Positions 37,201 to 45,133 of a DNA stretch of 62,101 nucleotides are shown here, one piece after another (position 1 is the stretch's first letter; the number at the start of each line of letters is the position of its first letter). The stretch is from an uncultured Methanobrevibacter sp. (GTDB lineage: Archaea > Methanobacteriota > Methanobacteria > Methanobacteriales > Methanobacteriaceae). The translations under genes and the position numbers were made by a program. Below the pieces are notes generated by a model. The model was not told the origin of the DNA. It was given only the letters and a program-made list of their open reading frames with translations, and searched no databases. Location: positions 1 to 62,101 of the forward strand of contig ONIK01000016.1 of NCBI GenBank assembly GCA_900317865.1. Reading direction: 5' to 3'.

Positions 37201-38360
37201 GTAAAATCGATAGCTCTACATTTATGGTCGCCTTCCCTAAAGAATCTTAAGTAAACATCGTTCTTTTTATCATAGAATTCAAATGTTTTACCATCAATAC
37301 TTTCATAGTATCTGCCTTTTGGGATGTATTCATATCCAAAGAAGTCAGCTATTTCTTCATTTGTTTTTAAATTAGCGAATCTTGTTTCATCAAATACATG
37401 TTCTTGTAAAGATTCCATTACTCCTGGTTTATCATAATAACCTAATGGTATTAAATCTGACTCTCGGAAATGAGACATTCCTACAGGCACCATCATACCT
37501 GGTGGACAGAACCATGGAATATTACCACACCTGCAATTAATCCATTCACTTATGGGACCATTTGTGTCTCCAGGATAACGCAAACCATTACTATAAACTC
37601 CACCGAATGGTATTATTTCACCATCTAAAGCCGAATGAGTATCACGTGTACGATTATCATGAGCAGATGCCCATTGAGTATATTCTACACCCATTTCTTC
37701 ATAGGATTGCATTATTCCTTGCATGTGGCTGCCGTGTATTTCTGTTCTTGCTATTCGTCTTGCTTCCCATGTTTCTAATTGGCTGAATCTTTTTTCTATA
37801 TTGGATGCTACGTCGTTTATACCCCATCCGTCAGTGTAACCATCAGTTATGATTTTGTTAATGTCTTTGTCTACACGTGCTAAGGTGTTTTCACTTGCAA
37901 CAAAGGTCTTGTCTCGCATATGCTCTGCACTATAATCACTGGTGGCGAATAATTTATCTTTCTGTATAATACTACTCATTGGTATTGTACTATCTGCTTT
38001 AACAGCACCGAAATAATTTTTACTATAAGCTTTAGCATATTGTTTAGCTCTTTTAACTAATCTACGTCCTTGCACTTGTCCTTTACGGTGTTCACGTAGC
38101 TTGTATTTCATGATTGTATCATAGTATTTTTTATGATATTCATGTATAGGAGCTAATATTAAATCCATATGAGCATTCACCATTATGTCTGGACTGTAAT
38201 ACTCTTTTAGATTTTTTAATATTCCTTTTCGCATTCTATGGAATACTTTAGCGACTTGATTTTCTAGTTCGTCTTCATACATGTATTGTATAATGTTTTC
38301 CATCCTGGCAGCGAATAGATTATTATTAATGTGTTTAATTTGTTTCTGTAAAGTCGTCAT
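34248..38360 (-). CDS. Minor head protein (SPP1 gp7/Mu F-like) fused to zincin, ADP-ribosyltransferase and GNAT-like domains
   Basis: 1370 residues. About 160-285 is the head morphogenesis domain: RRIARTEIHGSHMQ, then HDNRTRDTHSALDGEIIPFGG and ISEWINCRCGN. About 420-530 is a zincin with HELGH (457-461) and YATTNDAEEFAE (511-522), the third-ligand motif. About 600-910 holds repetitive charged helices. About 1050-1165 has an ADP-ribosyltransferase pattern: R1058 in LWRTEE, NNSTAV (1084-1089) and Glu1135-x-Glu1137. About 1225-1300 resembles a GNAT acetyltransferase (ending YGVYRRCGFEPV). The domain set suggests effectors packaged in the head and injected with DNA, as T4 Alt is. It overlaps the portal gene end by 26 nt. 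Confidence 0.75.
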   Translation of the reverse strand: MTTLQKQIKHINNNLFAARMENIIQYMYEDELENQVAKVFHRMRKGILKNLKEYYSPDIMVNAHMDLILAPIHEYHKKYYDTIMKYKLREHRKGQVQGRRLVKRAKQYAKAYSKNYFGAVKADSTIPMSSIIQKDKLFATSDYSAEHMRDKTFVASENTLARVDKDINKIITDGYTDGWGINDVASNIEKRFSQLETWEARRIARTEIHGSHMQGIMQSYEEMGVEYTQWASAHDNRTRDTHSALDGEIIPFGGVYSNGLRYPGDTNGPISEWINCRCGNIPWFCPPGMMVPVGMSHFRESDLIPLGYYDKPGVMESLQEHVFDETRFANLKTNEEIADFFGYEYIPKGRYYESIDGKTFEFYDKKNDVYLRFFREGDHKCRAIDFTNSGKGEYDLKEVLRIYDETHPNLKVGVDDINFKRWNKQGHSGDASGHTVNIYDLGLTKNKYDAFESVLDHELGHVFEDTFLLDNEFSNAVNVASKLKPKINKATKLDIDLHNKKGIKAHSISDYATTNDAEEFAELVSQEANLRRGKNHIVCGERFKIKDETRISGFKRRIYEPTLAENKENNPNRFSVISDLLDHPEKINPNWRSETQIRVKNSRKHLNDFIKQEQSIVRAKKVNGYNKYALTETEEKTLAKLEPKKDSLKFKDKIVYQDLADRKEFNEMWNKILLEGGDPTDYFAISGAEGVRYEKLFKKFKNWVPKTEIEIKPIEINKKGLFENKDAFKLTSEEKKNYKQLKENLFTLPENERKYYLELKEKVDLNRFHSKLITEGLDEIDSKNYIKLYQKYAKEWDLPEISPKLKFSTEGFKYSQRFIKENELLNDFKLTTKENNELWTLEKKKLINPDSLTSTQTSRMEFLQSKQEFNMLYSLKIQDGGLNYGDETKFKELFAKLKYKLNLHADLLDNSLPEYVLNIKPEPITNKTKLIKLKGTTENGVLPGNRDIEEYFTIDVSKCTPREKEVLNRWLSNDYAHFRDVIGKCDGDLDKFTDYVLNLDKERLHDYYYFVEGHLKNGDITKAKQEIREIGLSIKHDYPILENILENNQLKQNMTLWRTEERHHLFPLEGGKPAKGKTVIFKGNNSTAVTREGAEHFAEVSHRDFEWMYEIEAPEGTRGAYVSHMFDTNPKFAQEMEFLLAKDTKMEIIKFDEAKHYAKLRIIPDYETKPINSSFTKYITKDGTKSINVREVDDPSEFLGYLIRAEDSVDPKYAWRVELPESISNYDDCRMFVTEHGSTIAIREDGDIISVCAYKENGKSIDSTRALLEFATKNGGDRFDSFDGNYGVYRRCGFEPVSHIEFNEEYAPPGWIKERDNPENVIFFKYTGEEVHNAKKEDFYKKVDPITTDDPYEDAYGIRDKSIKKDLELK

Positions 38361-39951
38361 CTTCAGTTCCTAAATCATCATCAACCATATCATCGTCTTC
38401 ATTCCAGAGATTACCCTCTAAAGCTTTTAAAATACTCTTTTCTTCAAGGTAACTATTCTGTTCTGCTTGATTAAACACTTGCTCCAATGGTGTTCCATTC
38501 AAGAACCTAGCGTCCAAGTAAGGGTCATTTTCATTTTCTATGGTTAAACCAAATTCATCACCAAAATTATTCACTAAATCACGAATGGTCATAGCCGCTC
38601 TTTCAAATAAAAATCCTGCTAACTCTTGTCTGACTTTAACATCTTTTGGATCCAAATCATTAATAGTGAATTCCCAAGATGTTATTTCAAAATCGTCTTT
38701 TAATAATCTGTTAATTAAGTCCTCACCATCCGTTTTAACTGGTGCAACAGTACCATTCTTATAGTTTTTCTGAGTATACTCACCGTTAGTACCATTTAAT
38801 TTTCCAGCTTCAGCTATTCCCAATCGTGCAGGGTCTACTTTATGCGCATGTATAATTTCATCTCTAATATCTTGCTTGTACATTCTGAAGTGGCCTTCCT
38901 CAGTATGTACAGATAATGGGGTTATTTTAACTTCAACATGCCCTTCATCGGATTCTGTTGGAATAGTAATACATAAAGCACTGTGTGGATGTTTAATAAT
39001 TTCTTTAAGCTGTTGACTAATTTTCCATCTTAAAGTTTGTTTTTCATCATATTTCGGATTAGGAATTAATCTACCATCATCATCTTCAATAAAAGGATCC
39101 TCATCATAATCTATGAAATCACCAGTGACTGTAACTGCGAACTTAGGCATTCCGTTATTTTGGAAAAAACTAATATTATATTTTGTAGCAGATAAATCAC
39201 CCTGAATAGACAGCATACTACCTATAATTACTGGTCGACCATAATACTGATTACCCGGAGCATATTCCATTGTCCATAATAGTTCATTTGCCCTTTCTTT
39301 TTCAGGTAATGTATTGTAGGGATAGAATTCACCAGTGTCTGCATGAACATCTACTAGACTTCCATCATCATCATAATTTTTACCATAAATGACATACCAG
39401 ACTTTTTTTCCATTATCATCCGTGTATAATACTCTTTTACCATCAGCATCACGTGTTAATGTTTGTGCTGGAATATGTTTCACTCGATTTATAATGGAAT
39501 CGCTAGTATCCTCACGTATAATTTCTAATGCTCCATACCCAATGCTTCTACGGTCATAAAACATACGGTATAAATGTTTATTAATGGAAGGCTTACAATT
39601 GTTCAAGAATTCAGTTGCAATTTTCTTTTCATGCTCAACTTCTGCTACTCCTTCAATAGGGTTTAATGTCCATTTTAAACCAGCTGCATCAGTAGCTACA
39701 GCATCAACACAGGCTTCATGATAACTATTTAAATCCAATAATTTAACCAGATTATATGGATTATAAGGTGGATCCAATAAGTGAATACCTCTTTTCACCC
39801 ATTCCGGAGGCGTTTGTTTACTGCCTGTAGATGGATCAACATCTGCTTTTACTGCATATTTCTCCAACTCTAATTCATTGATAAATTTATATTCACCTTT
39901 AAAATCTTCTGTTACAATAAATGTTTCACTTTTTTTAGCTTTTTTACTCAT
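38335..39951 (-). CDS. Portal protein
   Basis: About 538 residues. Sequence blocks typical of portal proteins of the PBSX/phage portal family are present: DPPYNPYNLVKLLDLNSYHEACVDAVATDAAGLKW, SIGYGALEIIRE, PAQTLTRD, YAPGNQYYGRPVIIGSM, and the acidic C-terminus (DDDMVDDDLGTEDDDF). It forms the DNA channel vertex. The start ATG at 39949-39951 has GGTGAT 4 nt upstream; a GTG at 39960 is less likely. It follows the terminase gene by 16 nt. Confidence 0.85.
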   Translation of the reverse strand: MSKKAKKSETFIVTEDFKGEYKFINELELEKYAVKADVDPSTGSKQTPPEWVKRGIHLLDPPYNPYNLVKLLDLNSYHEACVDAVATDAAGLKWTLNPIEGVAEVEHEKKIATEFLNNCKPSINKHLYRMFYDRRSIGYGALEIIREDTSDSIINRVKHIPAQTLTRDADGKRVLYTDDNGKKVWYVIYGKNYDDDGSLVDVHADTGEFYPYNTLPEKERANELLWTMEYAPGNQYYGRPVIIGSMLSIQGDLSATKYNISFFQNNGMPKFAVTVTGDFIDYDEDPFIEDDDGRLIPNPKYDEKQTLRWKISQQLKEIIKHPHSALCITIPTESDEGHVEVKITPLSVHTEEGHFRMYKQDIRDEIIHAHKVDPARLGIAEAGKLNGTNGEYTQKNYKNGTVAPVKTDGEDLINRLLKDDFEITSWEFTINDLDPKDVKVRQELAGFLFERAAMTIRDLVNNFGDEFGLTIENENDPYLDARFLNGTPLEQVFNQAEQNSYLEEKSILKALEGNLWNEDDDMVDDDLGTEDDDFTETN

Positions 39952-39967
39952 TAAAATCACCTTTTTT

Positions 39968-41533
39968 TTATGCGTTAACTTTAGATTTAGGTTTACGCCA
40001 GAACCTCGCAGAACCTGTGCATGAATCAGCTATATCATCTTTTTTTCCTTCCTGACCAGTGAATGCTACAAGATGGTCTATGACTTTTATATTCCAGTCA
40101 CCTTTTATCCAGTATATGCAACCGGCTTCGGCTAATGCTTCTAAGTCAAAACTACGTACATTCTTTTTATAGCGTACCTTGTCACCTCTGATGTTATATC
40201 CTTTAAATTTACGATTGTGACGGAATTTATTAATTAAAAGTTTACTTGATGCTCCGGGTTCCTGTTCTACACGGATTTTTACTGTTTTTCCATCTCTTTT
40301 TGCTGTTCTTTCAAAAGTTCTGAGTACTTGATTAGCTGTTAAGTTTCCTGTTACTAGGTTTAACATGTATAAGAATTCACCATCCCATCCAGTTAGCATT
40401 CCTGCTGTTGCATCTCCTTTTTTACCTGATGCACCAAAATCCCAGTACCTGAGTTTTGGTAAATCTGAAGGTATTTCTTCAGGTGTTAATTGATTATAAA
40501 TAGTGTTCGTGGTTTCATCCATGAACCAATGACGTTTAAAGATATTTCCTTCACGTTCAACAGGCATGCCTTGATAAATAGCATTAAAGAGGTAGCTGCC
40601 CATTGCTCTTTTTTCAGCAGTTAACCAATCATAATCCCTTTGCTCTTCCCATAATACTTCATTTAGTTTTCTTCCCAGGATGTCTTTTTCAGGTTCAACA
40701 CAGATAGCAGGAATATTTAAATCAACCCATGTATCATTAGGTATGCTGCCGCCATTACGTAGTATTTCGTAAGCAGTTATCGCATCAATAGTAGGTTCAG
40801 TAGTTTTAATAATACCGTGCAAATCGTTTAAATGTAATCTTTGAGCAATAACTATAATAATTGGTGGTTTTTTATTAGTTCTACGTTCCAACCTAGATTT
40901 AACTACACCCTGGAACCAGTCTTGGAGTTTTTGCTGTTTGACTTCAGACTCTGCATCAGCAACATTTTTGATTGGATCATCAACTATGAATAGTCCAGCA
41001 CCAAAACCCATTATGGATCCTGCTGCACCTACTGCTAACATTTGTCCACGGTAACCATCCAGGTTAAATTTGTTTTTAGCTCTACTGTCATTGGATAATT
41101 TAACATTATACTTAGAGAGATAGCCATAGTGGTTTATTATGTCTTTTACTTGTCCACCAAACTCTGAAGCCAATCCCTGTGAATATGCTGATAATATTAC
41201 TTTATCGTTAGGGTAATGTGCTAGAAAATAAGAAGCTAGATTCCGACTGATTAATGTTGATTTTCCATGACGACTAGGAACACTTAATAAAATACGTGAG
41301 ACTTTACCCTGCAAAGCCTTTTCCAATAGTTCAATAATGACTAAATCAAAGTCACGTGGAGCCCATAAACCATTATTTACAAAAATACTCCACTCACCTA
41401 AGCTTAAAGGGCCACTATATTGAGTTGGAGTTGATGGATATAGATTTTTATTTTGATTGTATGGATTTTGACTTATCTCAGGGATTAACCCACTATTGTA
41501 AGGATTCTGACTTAAAACCGCTGCATCAGACAT
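39968..41533 (-). CDS. terL: Terminase large subunit
   Basis: A 521-residue DNA-packaging motor. The ATPase has Walker A SVPSRHGKST (84-93), Walker B LFIVDDPIKN, the coupling region VIAQRLH and the nuclease part with RYWDFGASGKKGDATAG (an Asp of the metal site) and KKDDIADS. The first 30 residues repeat SQNPYN, an unusual tail. Intact. It begins 3 nt after the probable small subunit gene. Confidence 0.93.
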   Translation of the reverse strand: MSDAAVLSQNPYNSGLIPEISQNPYNQNKNLYPSTPTQYSGPLSLGEWSIFVNNGLWAPRDFDLVIIELLEKALQGKVSRILLSVPSRHGKSTLISRNLASYFLAHYPNDKVILSAYSQGLASEFGGQVKDIINHYGYLSKYNVKLSNDSRAKNKFNLDGYRGQMLAVGAAGSIMGFGAGLFIVDDPIKNVADAESEVKQQKLQDWFQGVVKSRLERRTNKKPPIIIVIAQRLHLNDLHGIIKTTEPTIDAITAYEILRNGGSIPNDTWVDLNIPAICVEPEKDILGRKLNEVLWEEQRDYDWLTAEKRAMGSYLFNAIYQGMPVEREGNIFKRHWFMDETTNTIYNQLTPEEIPSDLPKLRYWDFGASGKKGDATAGMLTGWDGEFLYMLNLVTGNLTANQVLRTFERTAKRDGKTVKIRVEQEPGASSKLLINKFRHNRKFKGYNIRGDKVRYKKNVRSFDLEALAEAGCIYWIKGDWNIKVIDHLVAFTGQEGKKDDIADSCTGSARFWRKPKSKVNA

Positions 41534-41536
41534 AAT

Positions 41537-42166
41537 TTAGTCATCCCCTCTCTTATTTACTAGGCTCCAAAGCATTTCTCTTCTAGATTCTAGGAAGTCA
41601 TCAGTTTCCCATACTGGATTATCATCAACAGGCACTAATTCCTGAGCTGTTTCAGCTTCATTAAGATAACCCACACGATCGTATAATCTCTGAGTAACAA
41701 GATTTTTTGTTTCTTGATTTTTATTAATTCTGTAAGTATTATCAATACCTTGCATTTTTTCTTGATTGATTAGCTTCTCATGCTTTTCATCAAAAGAATC
41801 AATTTGCTTTAAATCAGTTATTGTGTCTTTATCTACTCTTCTTTCAATACGTTCACGTGCAGTATCACGTGTAGCTTGTAATTTATCTGTTTTAAAAATG
41901 GGATATTGAGCTTCCCATTCGTATTTATCATACCATTTTGTCTTAACAGTATTATATTCAGGAGTTTTTAAAGAACCATCATTATTTTTAAATTCCCATT
42001 CAATACCTCTCGAATTTACGATTTCTGAAAAATGGTTACAAAAATAGTATAAGCTTATTTCATCGTATATATCATCAAAATGCACTTCAAACCATAATAA
42101 TTTTACTGCATGAGGAAAAGGTTTTTCATTGACTCCTTTTTTGCGTAAACGTTTATGGTAAGGCAT
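41537..42166 (-). CDS. Probable terminase small subunit
   Basis: A 209-residue, basic-then-acidic helical protein directly before terL. It has an N-terminal basic stretch (HKRLRKKGVNEKPFPHAVKLLWFEVHFDD), a winged or helical middle and a charged coiled-coil C-terminus (RIERRVDKDTITDLKQIDSFDEKHEKLINQ). Position and size fit TerS, which binds the packaging site; no clear helix-turn-helix could be fixed. Confidence 0.55.
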   Translation of the reverse strand: MPYHKRLRKKGVNEKPFPHAVKLLWFEVHFDDIYDEISLYYFCNHFSEIVNSRGIEWEFKNNDGSLKTPEYNTVKTKWYDKYEWEAQYPIFKTDKLQATRDTARERIERRVDKDTITDLKQIDSFDEKHEKLINQEKMQGIDNTYRINKNQETKNLVTQRLYDRVGYLNEAETAQELVPVDDNPVWETDDFLESRREMLWSLVNKRGDD

Positions 42167-42224
42167 ATAAATTCCGCCATGTGAAAATTTTGAAAAAAAA
42201 AATAATTAATTTTATTTTTTTTCT

Positions 42225-42569
42225 TTAATTTTGATCTTCTATTTCTTTTAGATGCTGTAGTACTAATTTTTCTGCTATTTCTTCTGCTCTTTCATCTATT
42301 GCTTTGTCGATGAGTTCTAGTTCTTCTTTTTTCTTTTTTTCTGCCCATTTGTCTATGATTGTTACGATTATTATTGCTGTTATGACACTTATTATGCCTA
42401 TTTGTAGTTCTACGTTGCTGATGCCTTTGCTTGTCATTCGGTTGCTTAGTCCTGTTATGATTAATCCTATACCACTGCTTATTAGTGTGGTGGTGGTGAC
42501 TGTTTTTGCAAAGTTTTTGATCCATACTGTTTTTCGGTAGGGTATTGTTTCTGTTAGTTTAGATGTCAT
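42225..42569 (-). CDS. Small membrane protein, holin candidate
   Basis: About 114 residues with two transmembrane segments (around TVTTTTLISSGIGLIITGL and IGIISVITAIIIVTIID) and a long charged C-terminal helix (DKWAEKKKKEELELIDKAIDERAEEIAEKL). Two-helix topology with a charged tail fits holins. The start ATG at 42567-42569 has GGTGGGG just upstream and overlaps the previous gene by 11 nt. It is paired with another small membrane protein, a common holin/antiholin layout. Confidence 0.55.
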   Translation of the reverse strand: MTSKLTETIPYRKTVWIKNFAKTVTTTTLISSGIGLIITGLSNRMTSKGISNVELQIGIISVITAIIIVTIIDKWAEKKKKEELELIDKAIDERAEEIAEKLVLQHLKEIEDQN

Positions 42570-42924
42570 TGTCCCCACCATTTAGTGTTTCTGGATTTTC
42601 ATCACTTTTGCAGTCTTTGCAGTCTTCACAGTCGCAGTATACTTCTGCTGTTTGTAGGTTGAAATGTTTTATTCCATAGTTGATGTAGTCTTCGATTGTG
42701 ATTTCGTTTCGTTTAAAGAATGTGTTCATGTATTTCATATCTATATACGATAGTGCAATTGCTATGATTATTCCTAGTGCTTGCATTATTTCGGTTTCTT
42801 GACCTGTTAAATCTAGACCAAAATATAATAGTAGTATTTTTATTAACCATGGAGTGGTGTATCCTGCGATTAATAAACCTATTGTTTTGAAAATACTTGA
42901 CCCATTTCCTATAATATTTGACAT
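42559..42924 (-). CDS. Small membrane protein with Cys-rich tail, holin candidate
   Basis: 121 residues with two or three hydrophobic segments (FKTIGLLIAGYTTPWLIKILLLYF and IMQALGIIIAIALSYIDM) and a cytosolic tail bearing CDCEDCKDC (residues about 98-106), a metal- or redox-sensitive cluster. A holin-type lysis-timing protein is likely from size and partner gene; a Cys cluster in such a protein is unusual. Confidence 0.5.
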   Translation of the reverse strand: MSNIIGNGSSIFKTIGLLIAGYTTPWLIKILLLYFGLDLTGQETEIMQALGIIIAIALSYIDMKYMNTFFKRNEITIEDYINYGIKHFNLQTAEVYCDCEDCKDCKSDENPETLNGGDNDI

Positions 42925-42953
42925 TAGTTATCACCTTTCCATATTTTATTAAG

Positions 42954-43071
42954 TGGGGATGGGCGGATTCAAACCCCCCAGCAGAGAGAAAAGACTTAAG
43001 AACTCCACATCAAAAAATGTAAGAAGCAACAAATCTAAAAAAAAGTGTCTTTTCTTTTAATTACACCCCCC
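42954..43071 (-). other. tRNA-like element with T arm and long internal stem
   Basis: A 118-nt element. Its 5' end (GGGGGGTGTAATTAAAAGA) resembles the 5' end of the tRNA-like gene at 33249-33342, and its 3' end has a T arm (GGGGGG-TTTGAAT-CCGCCC, one mismatch) and CCCC-A that can pair with the 5' G run. Inside lies a 9-bp perfect stem (42987-42995 with 43047-43055). A normal anticodon arm is not formed. It may be a decayed or intron-bearing tRNA, or a tRNA mimic. Confidence 0.35.
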
Positions 43072-43078
43072 AAAAAAA

Positions 43079-43119
43079 TCCTACAATTTTAGTAGGAAGG
43101 AGGGGGAATCGAACCCCCC
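43079..43119 (-). other. Orphan T-arm plus terminator-like hairpin
   Basis: A perfect T arm (GGGGG-TTCGATT-CCCCC, 43102-43118 minus strand) without a recognisable 5' tRNA half. It is followed on the same strand by a 6-bp hairpin (TCCTAC/GTAGGA) and TTTTTTT, a terminator-like structure just ahead of the element at 42954-43071. A tRNA remnant is the simplest reading. Confidence 0.35.
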
Positions 43120-43183
43120 AAAAAATGCTCTTAAAGCCTGATGACGAAGATTTAAAAAAAAAATATAATCCACAAAATCAAAA

Positions 43184-43372
43184 TTAAAAATTCAACCAAA
43201 GATAATTTCTACGCAAAACTTTCCCACAATGCTTACAAAAAACCTCATCATGAAATTCATCATACAATGCATCGTGTTTTTTACAACCTTTGCAAAAAAT
43301 TTCCAACGATTTATAATTTTTATATTTTGACATGTAGAACACATTTTTTTCATCTTCACTATATACTCTCAT
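43184..43372 (-). CDS. Zinc-ribbon viral protein (62 aa)
   Basis: A small protein with two Cys pairs, CKGC (27-30) and CKHC (46-49), forming a zinc ribbon; the rest is aromatic and charged. It precedes the tRNA-like region. It may bind nucleic acid; no specific family is known to me. Confidence 0.6.
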   Translation of the reverse strand: MRVYSEDEKNVFYMSKYKNYKSLEIFCKGCKKHDALYDEFHDEVFCKHCGKVLRRNYLWLNF

Positions 43373-43525
43373 ATAATAGAAAAAAGAACATACAAAAAGT
43401 TTAACAAAAAAAATAGCTTAAAAAGTACAATCGTACCTTAGGGTCTTCTTTTCATATTTAAAGACCAGATTAAAGAAAAAATATTAATGGAGCTTGGAAA
43501 ATACTCCAATAAGACAAATTTTTTT
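43373..43525 (-). promoter_or_regulatory. Intergenic region with terminator-like hairpins, possible late promoter
   Basis: On the minus strand a hairpin AAGGTAC-GATT-GTACTT followed by TTT (about 43425-43445) and a second stem GGTCTT/AAGACC nearby could terminate early transcription. The AT-rich rest could hold a promoter for the genes at 43372 and below. The role is inferred from a break in an otherwise tightly packed gene train. Confidence 0.35.
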
Positions 43526-43804
43526 TTATAATGTTTTGATGCGTAACCTTCTCATCTCCCGGATGATCAATAAATGCTCCGCATCATCATCACTATTAGT
43601 TCTATGAGGACCTAGTTTACCTGTACCCATCCCATAGCGTCGGACACTGTTAGCTCCCCATTGGTCTTTATGCTTGTGATAATAAGTATGTGATGCATTA
43701 CGCCACTGCTGACGTAACGCTTCTTTTTTACAGTCTTTACAACAGTATACCTGTCTGTTGCTAGACTTAACAAATTCTTTTCCACATGCTTTACACCTAG
43801 TCAT
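43526..43804 (-). CDS. Zinc-finger viral protein (92 aa)
   Basis: 92 residues with CKAC (4-7) and YCCKDC (20-25), a treble-clef-like zinc finger of the kind seen in phage HNH-like and DNA-binding proteins, then a basic stretch (KKEALRQQWRNASHTYYHKHKD) and a basic C-terminus. It overlaps the upstream gene by 8 nt. DNA or RNA binding is likely; no HNH catalytic histidines are evident. Confidence 0.6.
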   Translation of the reverse strand: MTRCKACGKEFVKSSNRQVYCCKDCKKEALRQQWRNASHTYYHKHKDQWGANSVRRYGMGTGKLGPHRTNSDDDAEHLLIIREMRRLRIKTL

Positions 43805-44096
43805 TATTGCCTGCCTTTACAGTATACTCTTCTAAATGCTCACATACATACTCATAAGTGATACTGGAAAAAACATCAACACTAAATTTAAACCTACTTA
43901 TAGGCTCATAAAACACATTATCTTTAGGATTATAATGCGTATCCTCTAAAAGATAAGTTATATATCTATTTAAAGCAGAAACATATAAAGTTACATATTC
44001 TTTTTCTAATAGTTTTAATGTTTTTTCTAGTATTTTGTATCGCCACGTTTTCAACACTGTTTGCTTATCATGAAATTCCAAATCTTTAAATAACAT
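43797..44096 (-). CDS. Viral protein of unknown function (99 aa)
   Basis: Unrecognised 99-residue helical protein (KTWRYKILEKTLKLLEKEYVTLYVSALNRYITYLLED). It overlaps both neighbours, upstream by 11 nt and downstream by 8 nt, indicating coupled translation in the early/middle gene train. Confidence 0.6.
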   Translation of the reverse strand: MLFKDLEFHDKQTVLKTWRYKILEKTLKLLEKEYVTLYVSALNRYITYLLEDTHYNPKDNVFYEPISRFKFSVDVFSSITYEYVCEHLEEYTVKAGNND

Positions 44097-44337
44097 ACTG
44101 ACTCTCCATCTTCATTCCACAACGTATTTCATTACAGGCCATGACTTTACCCTGATAATATACTGATAAAGTCATATCCCCTCTTTTTTTAGCAGCATCC
44201 CTATCTTCCTCAGCATCACTTTCAACATCATGAGACAATTGCATAAACATGTTAAGAAGGTCACATGCATCTTTTAAACTTAAATGACCTCCAGTTTCTT
44301 TATTTTGAATATAATGCTCATTTAATACCTTAAACAT
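44086..44337 (-). CDS. Viral protein of unknown function (83 aa)
   Basis: Unrecognised small acidic helical protein (LKDACDLLNMFMQLSHDVESDAEEDRDAAKKRGDMTLSVYYQGKVMACNEI). Coupled with the next gene by an 11-nt overlap. No motif suggests a function. Confidence 0.55.
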   Translation of the reverse strand: MFKVLNEHYIQNKETGGHLSLKDACDLLNMFMQLSHDVESDAEEDRDAAKKRGDMTLSVYYQGKVMACNEIRCGMKMESQYVI

Positions 44338-44361
44338 TGTTTATCCCTCCCCTTCTAATTT

Positions 44362-44568
44362 TTAATACCCATGTTTTTTAGCATACTTAATAACATCCCT
44401 AGTTCTAGCACAAGAACCCCAAGATTGAGTAGGATTATTAATCAAACCTGCTTCACGCAAAGCTTTATTATAAGAATAACCTTTATCCAAAAAAGGCTTT
44501 AATCGGTGAAAATTCTCACGTGTTTCTTGTTTTCTTTCATTTGTTGATTGTGTAATTACAGTAATCAT
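44362..44568 (-). CDS. Small HTH-like viral protein (68 aa)
   Basis: 68 residues with a short helix-turn-helix-like segment (LKPFLDKGYSYNKALREAGLINNPTQSWGSCARTRDVIKYAKKHGY). It might bind DNA. Starts with the ATG of an ATGA overlap with the upstream 52-codon gene. Confidence 0.55.
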   Translation of the reverse strand: MITVITQSTNERKQETRENFHRLKPFLDKGYSYNKALREAGLINNPTQSWGSCARTRDVIKYAKKHGY

Positions 44569-44723
44569 TGCGCTCTCTCCGTATCAACATGGATTATTGG
44601 ATAACCATCAACCATACCTTTATTATTTATTTTTAAGCGAGGTCTTTTAAGATGAAACCATGCTGCATTAATATAGTAAGGGTTAGGGCAAGCCCTTAAC
44701 TCCTTACGTATTTTACACTTCAT
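44565..44723 (-). CDS. Small basic viral protein (52 aa)
   Basis: A 52-residue basic ORF (MKCKIRKELRACPNPYYINAAWFHLKRPRLKINNKGMVDGYP...) filling the gap between neighbours. Its TGA overlaps the next ATG as ATGA, the coupling pattern of this operon, which supports it as real. Unknown function. Confidence 0.6.
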   Translation of the reverse strand: MKCKIRKELRACPNPYYINAAWFHLKRPRLKINNKGMVDGYPIIHVDTERAQ

Positions 44724-44724
44724 A

Positions 44725-44928
44725 CTATACTCCTACTTTTTTCACAGGACATTGCTCTTCAGGATGAAATCCTTCAAGTTTCACTCGTCCATCCTCAATT
44801 TCACAAATTAATTCATCAAGATTTTGACATCTATCTATTGCACTATTATATTGCTTGTTTTCAATGTCTGATTGTATTCTTTGCACTTCCTTGCAGAGAT
44901 TACCAATACTTAAACATAATTCAGTCAT
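44725..44928 (-). CDS. Small viral protein (67 aa), helical
   Basis: A helical protein (ELCLSIGNLCKEVQRIQSDIENKQYNSAIDRCQNLDELICEIEDG) with a Cys-Pro near the end (EEQCPVKK). The start is set at ATG 44926-44928, which overlaps the end of the upstream gene; an upstream in-frame extension is possible but weak. Unknown function. Confidence 0.55.
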   Translation of the reverse strand: MTELCLSIGNLCKEVQRIQSDIENKQYNSAIDRCQNLDELICEIEDGRVKLEGFHPEEQCPVKKVGV

Positions 44929-45133
44929 CACTATCACCATTAAATTTCTCAAACTCTGAATACTCCACTAATCGTTCTAATGATTCAAATTCATTGATTA
45001 ATAGTTTAAAGTCGATTTTAACTGTTTTAAGAATCCAAAGTAGGTTTCTAATGTCTTCTTTTAGTTGTGTTCCATCAATGCAAATAAGATTATCTAAATC
45101 ATCTTTACTAATTAATAATTCTTCTTCAGTCAT
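44921..45133 (-). CDS. Small acidic viral protein (70 aa)
   Basis: 70 residues, acidic and helical (MTEEELLISKDDLDNLICIDGTQLKEDIRNLLWILKTVKIDFKLLINEFESLERLVEYSEFEKFNGDSDD). It shares the MTE start and ATGA coupling of several neighbours, suggesting a family of related small proteins in this train. Unknown function. Confidence 0.55.
   Translation of the reverse strand: MTEEELLISKDDLDNLICIDGTQLKEDIRNLLWILKTVKIDFKLLINEFESLERLVEYSEFEKFNGDSDD

Noticed and set aside
42292..42540. Overlapping long frames on both strands in the holin-like gene
   Set aside because: They come from simple-sequence codon patterns; only the frame with two membrane helices and a ribosome site is credible.
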